From contig CAIZHL010000566.1 in assembly GCA_903932755.1 (NCBI GenBank), positions 1 to 10,293 on the forward strand: DNA of 10,293 nt. Direction: 5' to 3'. This document shows, one piece after another, positions 1 to 4,302 of the stretch; within the stretch, counting starts at the first letter, position 1; the number at the start of each line of letters is the position of its first letter. The position numbers were made by a program, and so were the translations under genes. Origin of the DNA: an uncultured beta proteobacterium (GTDB taxonomy: Bacteria > Pseudomonadota > Gammaproteobacteria > Burkholderiales > Rhodocyclaceae). The notes beneath the pieces were generated by a model, which made no database searches, was not told the origin of the DNA, and was given only the letters and a program-made list of their open reading frames with translations.

Positions 1-273
1 GCCGCCTTTTTTCAGGCCGGCGAAGACAACGACCTGGTGCAGCAGGGACGGGTCCTGGATGATCAGCGCGTCGGGTTCCATGATCGGCTCGCGCAGGCGG
101 ATTTCCTTGTCGGCGATGCGGCAGAAGGCCACCACCGGCGCGCCGGTGCGCTCGGAACCAAAACTGGGAAAGGCCTGCGCGTGGCGGCCCTCCTCGAAAG
201 CCGCGATGGACAGCATCTCGGCCGCCGTGACGACGCCCTGACCGCCCCGGCCGTGAATTCGAACCTGGAACAT
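1..273 (-). CDS. porG: 2-oxoacid (pyruvate):ferredoxin oxidoreductase, gamma subunit, N-terminal part
   Basis: I translated this frame by hand from the ATG at 273; 91 codons stay open to the window edge, so the 3' end is missing. The product begins MFQVRIHGRGGQGVVTAAEM and continues with an AFPSFGSERTGAPVVAF stretch. Both blocks are hallmarks of the gamma (POR/KOR gamma) domain, where the GRGGQGV loop lies near the N-terminus. In this family the gamma subunit is part of a cytoplasmic thiamine-diphosphate and iron-sulfur enzyme that interconverts 2-oxoacid plus CoA with acyl-CoA, CO2 and reduced ferredoxin. The alpha, beta and delta subunits would lie to the left, outside the window. An AGGGGG Shine-Dalgarno sits about 5 nt before the ATG. 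It is transcribed divergently from aroG with 138 nt between the starts. The family call is firm; the exact substrate (pyruvate, 2-oxoglutarate or other) cannot be told from this piece. Confidence 0.88.
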   Translation of the reverse strand, partial: MFQVRIHGRGGQGVVTAAEMLSIAAFEEGRHAQAFPSFGSERTGAPVVAFCRIADKEIRLREPIMEPDALIIQDPSLLHQVVVFAGLKKGG

Positions 274-303
274 GATTCCCCCTCGTTTTTGGCAAGCCGG
301 CTT

Positions 304-332
304 ACTTTACCCCCTGGCGCGTCGAATGGGAA
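304..332 (-). promoter_or_regulatory. Candidate sigma70-type promoter for porG
   Basis: Read on the minus strand, TTCCCA (332-327; 4 of 6 to TTGACA) is followed after 17 nt by TAAAGT (309-304; 4 of 6 to TATAAT). This would start transcription near 297, giving a leader of about 24 nt that contains the Shine-Dalgarno. The spacing is ideal but each hexamer is only moderate, so the call is tentative. Confidence 0.3.
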
Positions 333-376
333 TCGCGGAAAACCGCAGCATGCAGGCCTGCGCATTGTCCGACCGG

Positions 377-382
377 TACAAT
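377..382 (+). promoter_or_regulatory. Candidate -10 element of aroG
   Basis: TACAAT matches the TATAAT consensus at 5 of 6 positions and lies 29 nt before the aroG ATG, a plausible distance for a short leader. No convincing -35 hexamer is visible 16-18 nt upstream, so this is only a candidate. It shares the divergent intergenic region with the porG promoter. Confidence 0.25.
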
Positions 383-411
383 TGCGCCTTTCCCAGCATC
401 CGGGTCGAAGC

Positions 412-1479
412 ATGAAACACATCACCGACGACGTCCGCATCCGCGAAATCAAGGAACTATCGCCCCCCGGCCACATCCTGCGCGAGTTTCCCACCACCGA
501 TGCGGCCGCGGATACCACCTACGAGGCGCGCCAGGGCGTGCATCGCGTGTTGCACGGCGCCGACGATCGGCTGGTGGCGGTGGTCGGTCCCTGCTCGATC
601 CACGATTACGACGCGGCGATGGATTACGCGCGCAAGCTGCGCGCCGCGGCCGACCGCCATGCCGCCGACCTGCTGATCCTGATGCGGGTTTATTTCGAGA
701 AGCCGCGCACCACGGTGGGCTGGAAGGGACTGATCAACGACCCGCGCATGGACGGCAGCTTCCGCATCAACGACGGCCTGCGCCTGGCGCGCAAGCTGCT
801 GTGGGAACTGGGCGAGCTCGGCCTGCCGGCGGCGACGGAATTCCTCGATACCATCACCCCGCAATACACGGCCGACCTGATCAGTTGGGGCGCCATCGGC
901 GCGCGCACCACCGAGTCGCAGGTGCATCGGGAACTGGCCTCGGGCCTCTCGTGTCCGGTCGGTTTCAAGAACGGCACCGACGGCAACCTGCGCATTGCGG
1001 TAGACGCGATCAAGGCCGCGGCCAGCCCGCACCATTTCCTGTCGGTGACCAAGGCCGGGCATTCGGCCATCGTCTCGACCAATGGCAACGAGGATTGCCA
1101 CGTCATCCTGCGCGGCGGCAAGGCGCCGAATTATGACGCGGCGGCGGTGGAAGCGGCATGCGTCGAACTGGGCAAGGCCGGTCTCGCCGCGCGCGTCATG
1201 ATCGATTTCTCGCACGCCAACAGCAGCAAGCAGTTCAAGCGCCAGATCGACGTGGCGCGCGATGTCGCGGCGCAGATGGCCGCCGGCGAAGAGCGCATCT
1301 TCGGCGTCATGATCGAGTCCCACCTCAAGGAGGGGCGGCAGGACCTGACCCCCGGCAAGCCTCTCGATTACGGCGTGTCCGTCACCGATGCCTGTTTGGG
1401 TTGGGACGATACGGTCGCCGTGCTGGACATACTGGCCGACGCGGTGAAGGCGCGTCGCCTGGCGCTGGCCGGGCGCTGA
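412..1479 (+). CDS. aroG: 3-deoxy-D-arabino-heptulosonate 7-phosphate (DAHP) synthase, class I AroG type
   Basis: The enzyme condenses phosphoenolpyruvate and erythrose 4-phosphate to DAHP, the first step of the shikimate pathway, in the cytoplasm. The 355-residue product is close to the usual AroF/G/H length of about 350. It carries GPCSIHDYDAA (59-69), YFEKPRTTVGWKGLINDPRM (94-113), GAIGARTTESQVHRELASGL (160-179) and IDFSHANSSKQF (264-275). The metal ligands known for E. coli AroG fall at identical positions: Cys61, His268, Glu302 and Asp326. Residues of the AroG feedback pocket are also present (Asp146, Pro150, Ser180, Phe209, Ser211). Ser at 211, rather than the Gly of Tyr-sensitive isoforms, suggests inhibition by phenylalanine; this is inference from yeast and E. 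coli isoenzymes. I chose the ATG at 412 because the frame open further upstream overlaps the divergent porG gene and adds 125 residues with no family similarity. Only a weak GAAG-type Shine-Dalgarno precedes it. Confidence 0.96.
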   Translation: MKHITDDVRIREIKELSPPGHILREFPTTDAAADTTYEARQGVHRVLHGADDRLVAVVGPCSIHDYDAAMDYARKLRAAADRHAADLLILMRVYFEKPRTTVGWKGLINDPRMDGSFRINDGLRLARKLLWELGELGLPAATEFLDTITPQYTADLISWGAIGARTTESQVHRELASGLSCPVGFKNGTDGNLRIAVDAIKAAASPHHFLSVTKAGHSAIVSTNGNEDCHVILRGGKAPNYDAAAVEAACVELGKAGLAARVMIDFSHANSSKQFKRQIDVARDVAAQMAAGEERIFGVMIESHLKEGRQDLTPGKPLDYGVSVTDACLGWDDTVAVLDILADAVKARRLALAGR

Positions 1480-1532
1480 TGTCGCGTCCGGACCGGCTGG
1501 ATCAGTCTGGCTGTGCCCTTCCCGGGCGGGGC

Positions 1533-1538
1533 TATAAT
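1533..1538 (+). promoter_or_regulatory. Consensus -10 box (TATAAT) immediately before the cNMP-fold gene
   Basis: A perfect TATAAT stands in a GC-rich stretch between aroG and the next gene. Transcription would start about 6-8 nt after the box, near 1544-1546, only 2-4 nt before the ATG at 1548. No strong -35 element is visible upstream. It suggests the gene has its own promoter rather than depending on aroG read-through. Confidence 0.45.
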
Positions 1539-1547
1539 GCCGCGACC

Positions 1548-2078
1548 ATGAGTTCGATCGACAAGATTCCCTATATCGAGTACCTCGGCGATGCCGTGCC
1601 CTTCGTCGGCCGCATCCGCGAGATCATCGAGGTCATCCAGCTGTTCGAGGACTTCGATCCGGAAGAGCTGGAGGGACTGGCCCGCTACATGCGCTGCTAC
1701 CGGGCGCCGCTGGGTTCGGAGATCATCCACGAAGGCGATACCGGCGACTTCATGTTGCTGCTGCTGGAGGGCAATGTCGAGATCGTCAAGAAGGACGTGC
1801 GCGGCCTGGCGCAAATCATGGGCACCGCCGGCCCGGGCAAGACCCTCGGTGAAATGTCGCTGATCGACGGCGAACCGCGCTTTGCCAGTTGCGTCGCGCT
1901 CGACATCGCGACCGTCGCGGTGCTCGATCGCGAAAGCCTGTCGCGCCTGATCGCCGAAGAGCCGCGCATCGGCGTCAAGCTGATGATGGAACTGCTGATG
2001 CTGCTGAATCAACGCCTGCGCAGCGTCAGTTCGCAGCTTCTCGATTGCATGGAAGCCAGGCGTTCGCGCATTCGCTAG
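1548..2078 (+). CDS. Stand-alone cyclic-nucleotide-binding-domain protein
   Basis: The 176-residue product has one CRP/cAMP-binding-type beta-roll. LGSEIIHEGDTGDFMLLLLE (55-74) forms the first strands, with the EGD turn and hydrophobic sheet typical of the fold. LGEMSLIDGEPRFASC (100-115) is the phosphate-binding cassette. The cassette keeps the Gly-Glu pair (101-102) and the Arg (111) that contact the cyclic phosphate in CRP, but has Phe112 where Ser or Thr is usual. An N-terminal segment of about 50 residues precedes the domain. A C-terminal helix (about 141-170) follows it, ending in a basic tail, RRSRIR. There is no helix-turn-helix, so it is not a DNA-binding CRP/FNR regulator; a sensor or adaptor role is inference and the ligand is unknown. 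The ATG at 1548 has no Shine-Dalgarno and closely follows a TATAAT. The gene converges with the FmdE-like gene at 21 nt, with no terminator visible between them. Confidence 0.85.
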   Translation: MSSIDKIPYIEYLGDAVPFVGRIREIIEVIQLFEDFDPEELEGLARYMRCYRAPLGSEIIHEGDTGDFMLLLLEGNVEIVKKDVRGLAQIMGTAGPGKTLGEMSLIDGEPRFASCVALDIATVAVLDRESLSRLIAEEPRIGVKLMMELLMLLNQRLRSVSSQLLDCMEARRSRIR

Positions 2079-2099
2079 GCCAGCACTCGCGCAGCGGTT

Positions 2100-2714
2100 C
2101 TACTGCCCCACCGGGCGCAGCACGAAAACCTCCGGATCGTCGCCATGCTCCAGCAGCAGCATGCGCACGCGCGCCTGCCAGCATGCGCGGAATTCCGCCT
2201 CTTCCTCCGCAGTGGCACTGCCGTCGAGGCATTTCTGCATCAGTGCGGCGGTCTGCGGCGCGAAGGGGATGGACTGTAACTGCGCCGTGGCGTCGACCGC
2301 CTGTCCGGTATCGATCCGCGTGTAACGAATCTCCCCGGAGATTTCCGCTGAAAAATGCAAGAGCCGGCGCCGGTCGAACTGTCCGCCTATGCCCTTGAAG
2401 CCGGTGTCATGCGTGGCGCCGGTAAGCAGGGCGACGACATTGGCGATGACGCCGGTGACGCCGGACAACGGGTCCTGGCGGAACTCGACGCGGATACCGC
2501 CGCGTTGCGGCAGGGAATCGGGGTAGAGGTGCTCCAGCGCCTTCAGCGTCATCCAGTAGGCGGCGGCCACGGTCGGACAGGAGTGGCCGGCAAGTTTGAC
2601 GGCGTCGACATAGCGATACTCGATCAGGCCTTCCTCGGCGGCGCCGAGGAACCCGGCCAGCGGGTCATATACGTTCAGGCTGCGAACCTGGTCGTAAAAG
2701 GCCGGCGTCTGCAC
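2100..2714 (-). CDS. FmdE-like (formylmethanofuran dehydrogenase subunit E-type) protein
   Basis: The 204-residue product contains VKLAGHSCPTVAAAYWMTLK (39-58), resembling the G-H-x-C-P block at the start of FmdE/FwdE-family domains, where His and Cys are thought to bind metal. A second conserved-looking block, SGVTGVIANVVALLTGATHD (84-103), is rich in small residues, as in that family's second metal-site region. No C-terminal zinc ribbon or ferredoxin domain is seen. Archaeal FwdE belongs to formylmethanofuran dehydrogenase, but stand-alone bacterial members have no settled function, and nothing here indicates C1 metabolism. Translation starts at a GTG at 2714, four nt after the stop of the DUF2249 gene, which indicates a two-gene operon with translational coupling; the Shine-Dalgarno is weak. 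The family call rests on motif resemblance only; an otherwise uncharacterised conserved protein is the alternative. Confidence 0.62.
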   Translation of the reverse strand: MQTPAFYDQVRSLNVYDPLAGFLGAAEEGLIEYRYVDAVKLAGHSCPTVAAAYWMTLKALEHLYPDSLPQRGGIRVEFRQDPLSGVTGVIANVVALLTGATHDTGFKGIGGQFDRRRLLHFSAEISGEIRYTRIDTGQAVDATAQLQSIPFAPQTAALMQKCLDGSATAEEEAEFRACWQARVRMLLLEHGDDPEVFVLRPVGQ

Positions 2715-2718
2715 GGAC

Positions 2719-2970
2719 TTACTGCTTCTTGATGAAGTCGATCACGATGTTGCCCGCTTCGCGCTGGCGGTAAGCGATCTCTACGGCCTCGCCATAGCGT
2801 TGCGCCAGTTGATCGAGCAGCGGCAAGGGGTCGTGGTCATTGACGAAGCGCATGGTTTCGCCGGCGCGCAAGGCATCGAGGGAACCGAAAATGGCGGCAT
2901 GACGGAAGCGCTTGGCAATGCCGCGCGCGTCGAAGGGATAGATCGAATCGGGAGAGAGATGAGCATGCAT
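2719..2970 (-). CDS. DUF2249 domain protein (TusA-like fold)
   Basis: The 83-residue product matches the DUF2249 pattern: FDARGIAKRFRHAAIFGSLD (13-32), then GETMRFVNDHDPLPLLDQL (37-55), then a C-terminal strand GNIVIDFI (73-80). The VNDHDPxPLL motif is the signature of the family. DUF2249 proteins are small, soluble and related in fold to the sulfur carrier TusA, but lack an agreed function; they often occur near denitrification and other anaerobic-respiration genes. I chose the ATG at 2970 because an AGGT Shine-Dalgarno lies about 10 nt before it and because the longer frame, starting at 3042, would run through an FNR-type operator and its promoter. It is the first gene of an operon with the FmdE-like gene, 4 nt downstream. 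Confidence 0.85.
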   Translation of the reverse strand: MHAHLSPDSIYPFDARGIAKRFRHAAIFGSLDALRAGETMRFVNDHDPLPLLDQLAQRYGEAVEIAYRQREAGNIVIDFIKKQ

Positions 2971-3000
2971 GGCGTTTGACCTGTGGGCTGGGACAAACCG

Positions 3001-3006
3001 ACTATG
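3001..3006 (-). promoter_or_regulatory. Putative -10 element of the DUF2249-FmdE operon
   Basis: On the minus strand this reads CATAGT (4 of 6 to TATAAT). If it spans -12 to -7, transcription starts at 2994 and the leader is about 24 nt, including the AGGT Shine-Dalgarno. The centre of the FNR-like box then falls at -41.5, the canonical class II activator position. Confidence 0.5.
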
Positions 3007-3028
3007 CACCTTCCCTGGCGCCGTTAAA

Positions 3029-3042
3029 TTGATACGAATCAT
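3029..3042 (-). promoter_or_regulatory. FNR/ANR-type operator upstream of DUF2249
   Basis: TTGATACGAATCAT matches the FNR/ANR consensus TTGATNNNNATCAA at 9 of 10 defined positions. It lies in an AT-rich island (about 3025-3083) inside otherwise GC-rich DNA, 59-72 nt before the DUF2249 ATG. Its centre at 3035.5 is 41.5 nt before the start of transcription predicted from the -10 element at 3001-3006. Activation under low oxygen is the natural reading; DNR/NNR-type nitric oxide regulators use nearly the same site and cannot be excluded. Confidence 0.62.
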
Positions 3043-3170
3043 TTATAAATCAGAAACTTAAATCCATACTAAAAAAGTAGGTTTCAGGGCTGGAGCGGGC
3101 CTCGGGGCGCCGTATCGCCAGCGCCGACTTTTTCCTTGAGATTCAGGAAGCGCTGATCAAACAAGTTTTC

Positions 3171-3197
3171 GTCATTCCGGCGAAAGCCGGAATCCAG
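3171..3197 (+). repeat. REP-like hairpin unit 1
   Basis: The unit begins GTCATTCCGG and ends CCGGAATCCAG. It contains a perfect 8-bp stem, ATTCCGGC with GCCGGAAT, closed by a GAAA loop. Short repeats of this GTCATTCC-type sequence are common intergenic elements in proteobacteria. Confidence 0.7.
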
Positions 3198-3209
3198 AAG
3201 AATCATGGC

Positions 3210-3236
3210 ACTGGACACCGGCCTTCGCCGGTGTGA
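3210..3236 (-). repeat. REP-like hairpin unit 2, inverted
   Basis: Read on the minus strand, the unit begins GTCACACCGG and ends CCGGTGTCCAG, and aligns with unit 1 over its full 27 nt with five differences. Four of these change two stem pairs in a compensating way (T-A to C-G and T-A to A-T), so the 8-bp stem is intact. The fifth difference is in the loop (GAAG instead of GAAA). Confidence 0.7.
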
Positions 3237-3255
3237 CGGCTGATTCAGCGCTTCC

Positions 3256-3912
3256 TTAAGCGTTCTTGCCCTTTTGCCAGAGAACGTCGCTGCCGCCGGC
3301 GGATTTGTTGAGCCAGCGGCCCAGCACGAACAGCAGGTCGGAGAGGCGATTCAGGTATTGCCGTCCTGCGTCCGACACCGGCTCATCGGCAGCGAGCGTC
3401 ACCGTCATGCGCTCGGCGCGGCGGCAGACGGTGCGCGCGAGGTGCGTGAGGGCTGCGGCGCGCGCGGCGCTGGGCCGCCCCGAGCCGCGCAATCCACCAC
3501 CCGGAGCCGACGCAGTCGGCGAACCGCCGTCACCCACTTCGGGAAGGGGGGCGGGGGGAAGGGGAATTCCGGCTCCGGGCAAAATGAATTCCTTGAGCGG
3601 TCCGAGGTCGGCGTTGTAATGATCGATGGCGGCCTCGAGTCGTGCCGGCTGCGTGGCTTTCAGCAGGGCCGAACCGGGGATGCACAATTCGCCGCCGAGG
3701 TCGAACAGGTCGTGCTGGATGCCGGTGAAGAGCTCACGCACATCGGCGGGGACGTCCTCGCAGAGGATCACCCCGATCAGCGAGTTGAGTTCATCGACGT
3801 CGCCCATGGCGGCGACGCGGGCCGAGTCCTTCGACGTGCGCGAGCCGTCGCCGAGGCCGGTGGTGCCGGCGTCGCCGGTGCGTGTATAGATTTTCGAGAG
3901 GCGGTGCCCCAT
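3256..3912 (-). CDS. pduO: PduO-type ATP:cob(I)alamin (corrinoid) adenosyltransferase
   Basis: The enzyme transfers the adenosyl group of ATP to cob(I)alamin or cob(I)yrinic acid a,c-diamide, giving the coenzyme B12 form; it acts in the cytoplasm as a trimeric helical bundle. The N-terminal ATP-binding block is clear: KIYTRTGDAGTTGLGDGSRT (7-26), then KDSARVAAMGDVDELNSLIG (28-47). The C-terminal signature is CRRAER (163-168) and YLNRLSDLLFVLGRWLN (186-202). The product has 218 residues where about 185 is usual. The excess is a Gly/Pro-rich stretch, residues about 115-147, inserted between KEFILPG and SAARAAALTHLARTVCRRAE, both otherwise ordinary. It is in frame and may be a tolerated surface loop. 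The ATG at 3912 has an AAGGAA Shine-Dalgarno about 7 nt upstream. The TAA stop abuts the fold-back repeat. No cobalamin riboswitch is recognisable upstream. Confidence 0.93.
   Translation of the reverse strand: MGHRLSKIYTRTGDAGTTGLGDGSRTSKDSARVAAMGDVDELNSLIGVILCEDVPADVRELFTGIQHDLFDLGGELCIPGSALLKATQPARLEAAIDHYNADLGPLKEFILPGAGIPLPPAPLPEVGDGGSPTASAPGGGLRGSGRPSAARAAALTHLARTVCRRAERMTVTLAADEPVSDAGRQYLNRLSDLLFVLGRWLNKSAGGSDVLWQKGKNA
3472..3579 (-). repeat. Structured in-frame insert within the adenosyltransferase gene
   Basis: The DNA for the extra protein stretch (about 3472-3570) contains perfect dyads. CCCGGAGCCG (3500-3509) and CGGCTCCGGG (3570-3579) are a 10-bp inverted pair spanning 80 bp; the outer arm lies in the ordinary LPGAG codons. 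GCCGAC and GTCGGC (3506-3511, 3515-3520) form a hairpin with a 3-nt loop. CGGCG and CGCCG (3517-3521, 3525-3529) form another. This density of structure, at the point where the protein departs from its family, suggests a small palindromic repeat that invaded the reading frame. The exact borders cannot be set without a homologue lacking the insert. Confidence 0.6.
3541..3564 (+). other. G-quadruplex motif and purine mirror repeat
   Basis: The plus strand, which is the template strand for the adenosyltransferase, has four G runs of 3, 6, 6 and 4 separated by AA, C and AA. This fits a canonical short-loop G-quadruplex. The tract is also a near-perfect mirror repeat around the C at 3552, a sequence type that can form an intramolecular triplex. 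It lies inside the in-frame insert. Confidence 0.75.
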
Positions 3913-4106
3913 GGCGGGTTCCTTTGCTTGGCTGTCTGCCGATTATGACTCAGGCCCCGCCGCAGGGACGCCTGTCTGACAACGGAAATATCGCCTGCAG
4001 CCGACTCGCGCTGCACGCAATGACCATGGAGTTGAAATGCGGACGCCAGTGATGGATAGCGGGATGGGTGATCCGGGGCCGGAATCGGCCCGGAATGCCG
4101 GCGTCG

Positions 4107-4120
4107 GGGAATGCATTCCC
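4107..4120. promoter_or_regulatory. Perfect 14-bp palindrome, possible operator
   Basis: GGGAATGCATTCCC is fully self-complementary and lies about 185 nt before the SulP start and 195 nt before the adenosyltransferase start. Perfect symmetry fits a dimeric regulator, but I do not recognise the site as that of a known family. Confidence 0.35.
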
Positions 4121-4157
4121 GGGATTTTGCAGAAGTCGGCGCTGGCGACACGGCGAC

Positions 4158-4204
4158 CAGGGACACATGCCCTGCCGCGGCACCGGGTTTCTTTCTGCGG
4201 CAGG
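4158..4204. other. Two mutually exclusive hairpins
   Basis: CAGGG (4158-4162) pairs with CCCTG (4170-4174) across a 7-nt loop. CCTGCCGC (4171-4178) pairs with GCGGCAGG (4197-4204) across 18 nt. The two stems share bases 4171-4174, so only one can form at a time. No run of T follows, so neither is a standard terminator. Confidence 0.4.
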
Positions 4205-4237
4205 ATTCGCCCATCTGATTCTGGAATAAAAACCTTG

Positions 4238-4267
4238 TTGGATATGCTCTATTAGGCACTGTTAATA
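4238..4267 (+). promoter_or_regulatory. Weak candidate promoter for SulP
   Basis: TTGGAT (4238-4243) and TTAATA (4262-4267), 18 nt apart, are the best-spaced pair in the AT-richer stretch before SulP. They would give a leader of about 30 nt. The match to consensus is modest. Confidence 0.25.
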
Positions 4268-4302
4268 TCAGACGCTTCGCAAAGAGAACCTCAAGACTGG
4301 GC

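Larger units (their letters stand above)
3145..3256. repeat. Nested fold-back (REPIN- or MITE-like) element
   Basis: The outer arms are AGGAAGCGCTGATCA (3145-3159) and TGATTCAGCGCTTCCT (3241-3256). They are inverted copies of each other except for a single-base gap. Between them lie two REP-like units in opposite orientation, at 3171-3197 and 3210-3236. The 112-bp element therefore folds back on itself and contains two smaller hairpins. Its right end overlaps the stop codon of the adenosyltransferase gene by one base. No clear target-site duplication is visible at the ends. Confidence 0.7.
3913..4302. other. Divergent intergenic region without a supported gene
   Basis: These 390 nt separate the adenosyltransferase (minus) from SulP (plus) and should hold both promoters. 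Short open frames exist on both strands, but none has a Shine-Dalgarno, a recognisable motif or a convincing composition. What stands out is a run of dyads: GGGCCG/CGGCCC around a GAAT loop (4076-4091), the palindrome at 4107-4120, and two overlapping hairpins at 4158-4204. The last 90 nt before SulP are AT-richer, as expected for a promoter. Confidence 0.55.

Noticed and set aside
37..411. Upstream extension of the aroG reading frame by 125 residues
   Set aside because: It overlaps the divergent porG gene, shows no DAHP-synthase similarity, and the ATG at 412 gives exactly the E. coli AroG numbering of metal ligands.
2971..3042. Longer DUF2249 start at 3042
   Set aside because: It would put the FNR-like box and -10 element inside the gene; the added residues lack family similarity and the ATG at 2970 has a Shine-Dalgarno.
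3106..3133. Terminator-like hairpin (GGCGC/GCGCC followed by five T) on the plus strand
   Set aside because: The stem is only 5 bp with a 10-nt loop, and no plus-strand gene ends upstream of it.
3950..4183. Small minus-strand open frame in the divergent intergenic region
   Set aside because: It has no Shine-Dalgarno and no motif, and it runs through the palindromic DNA there.
3913..4302. Cobalamin riboswitch upstream of the adenosyltransferase
   Set aside because: I looked for the B12 box and associated stems on the minus strand. A CAGGG/CCCTG hairpin is present but the conserved box sequence is not.
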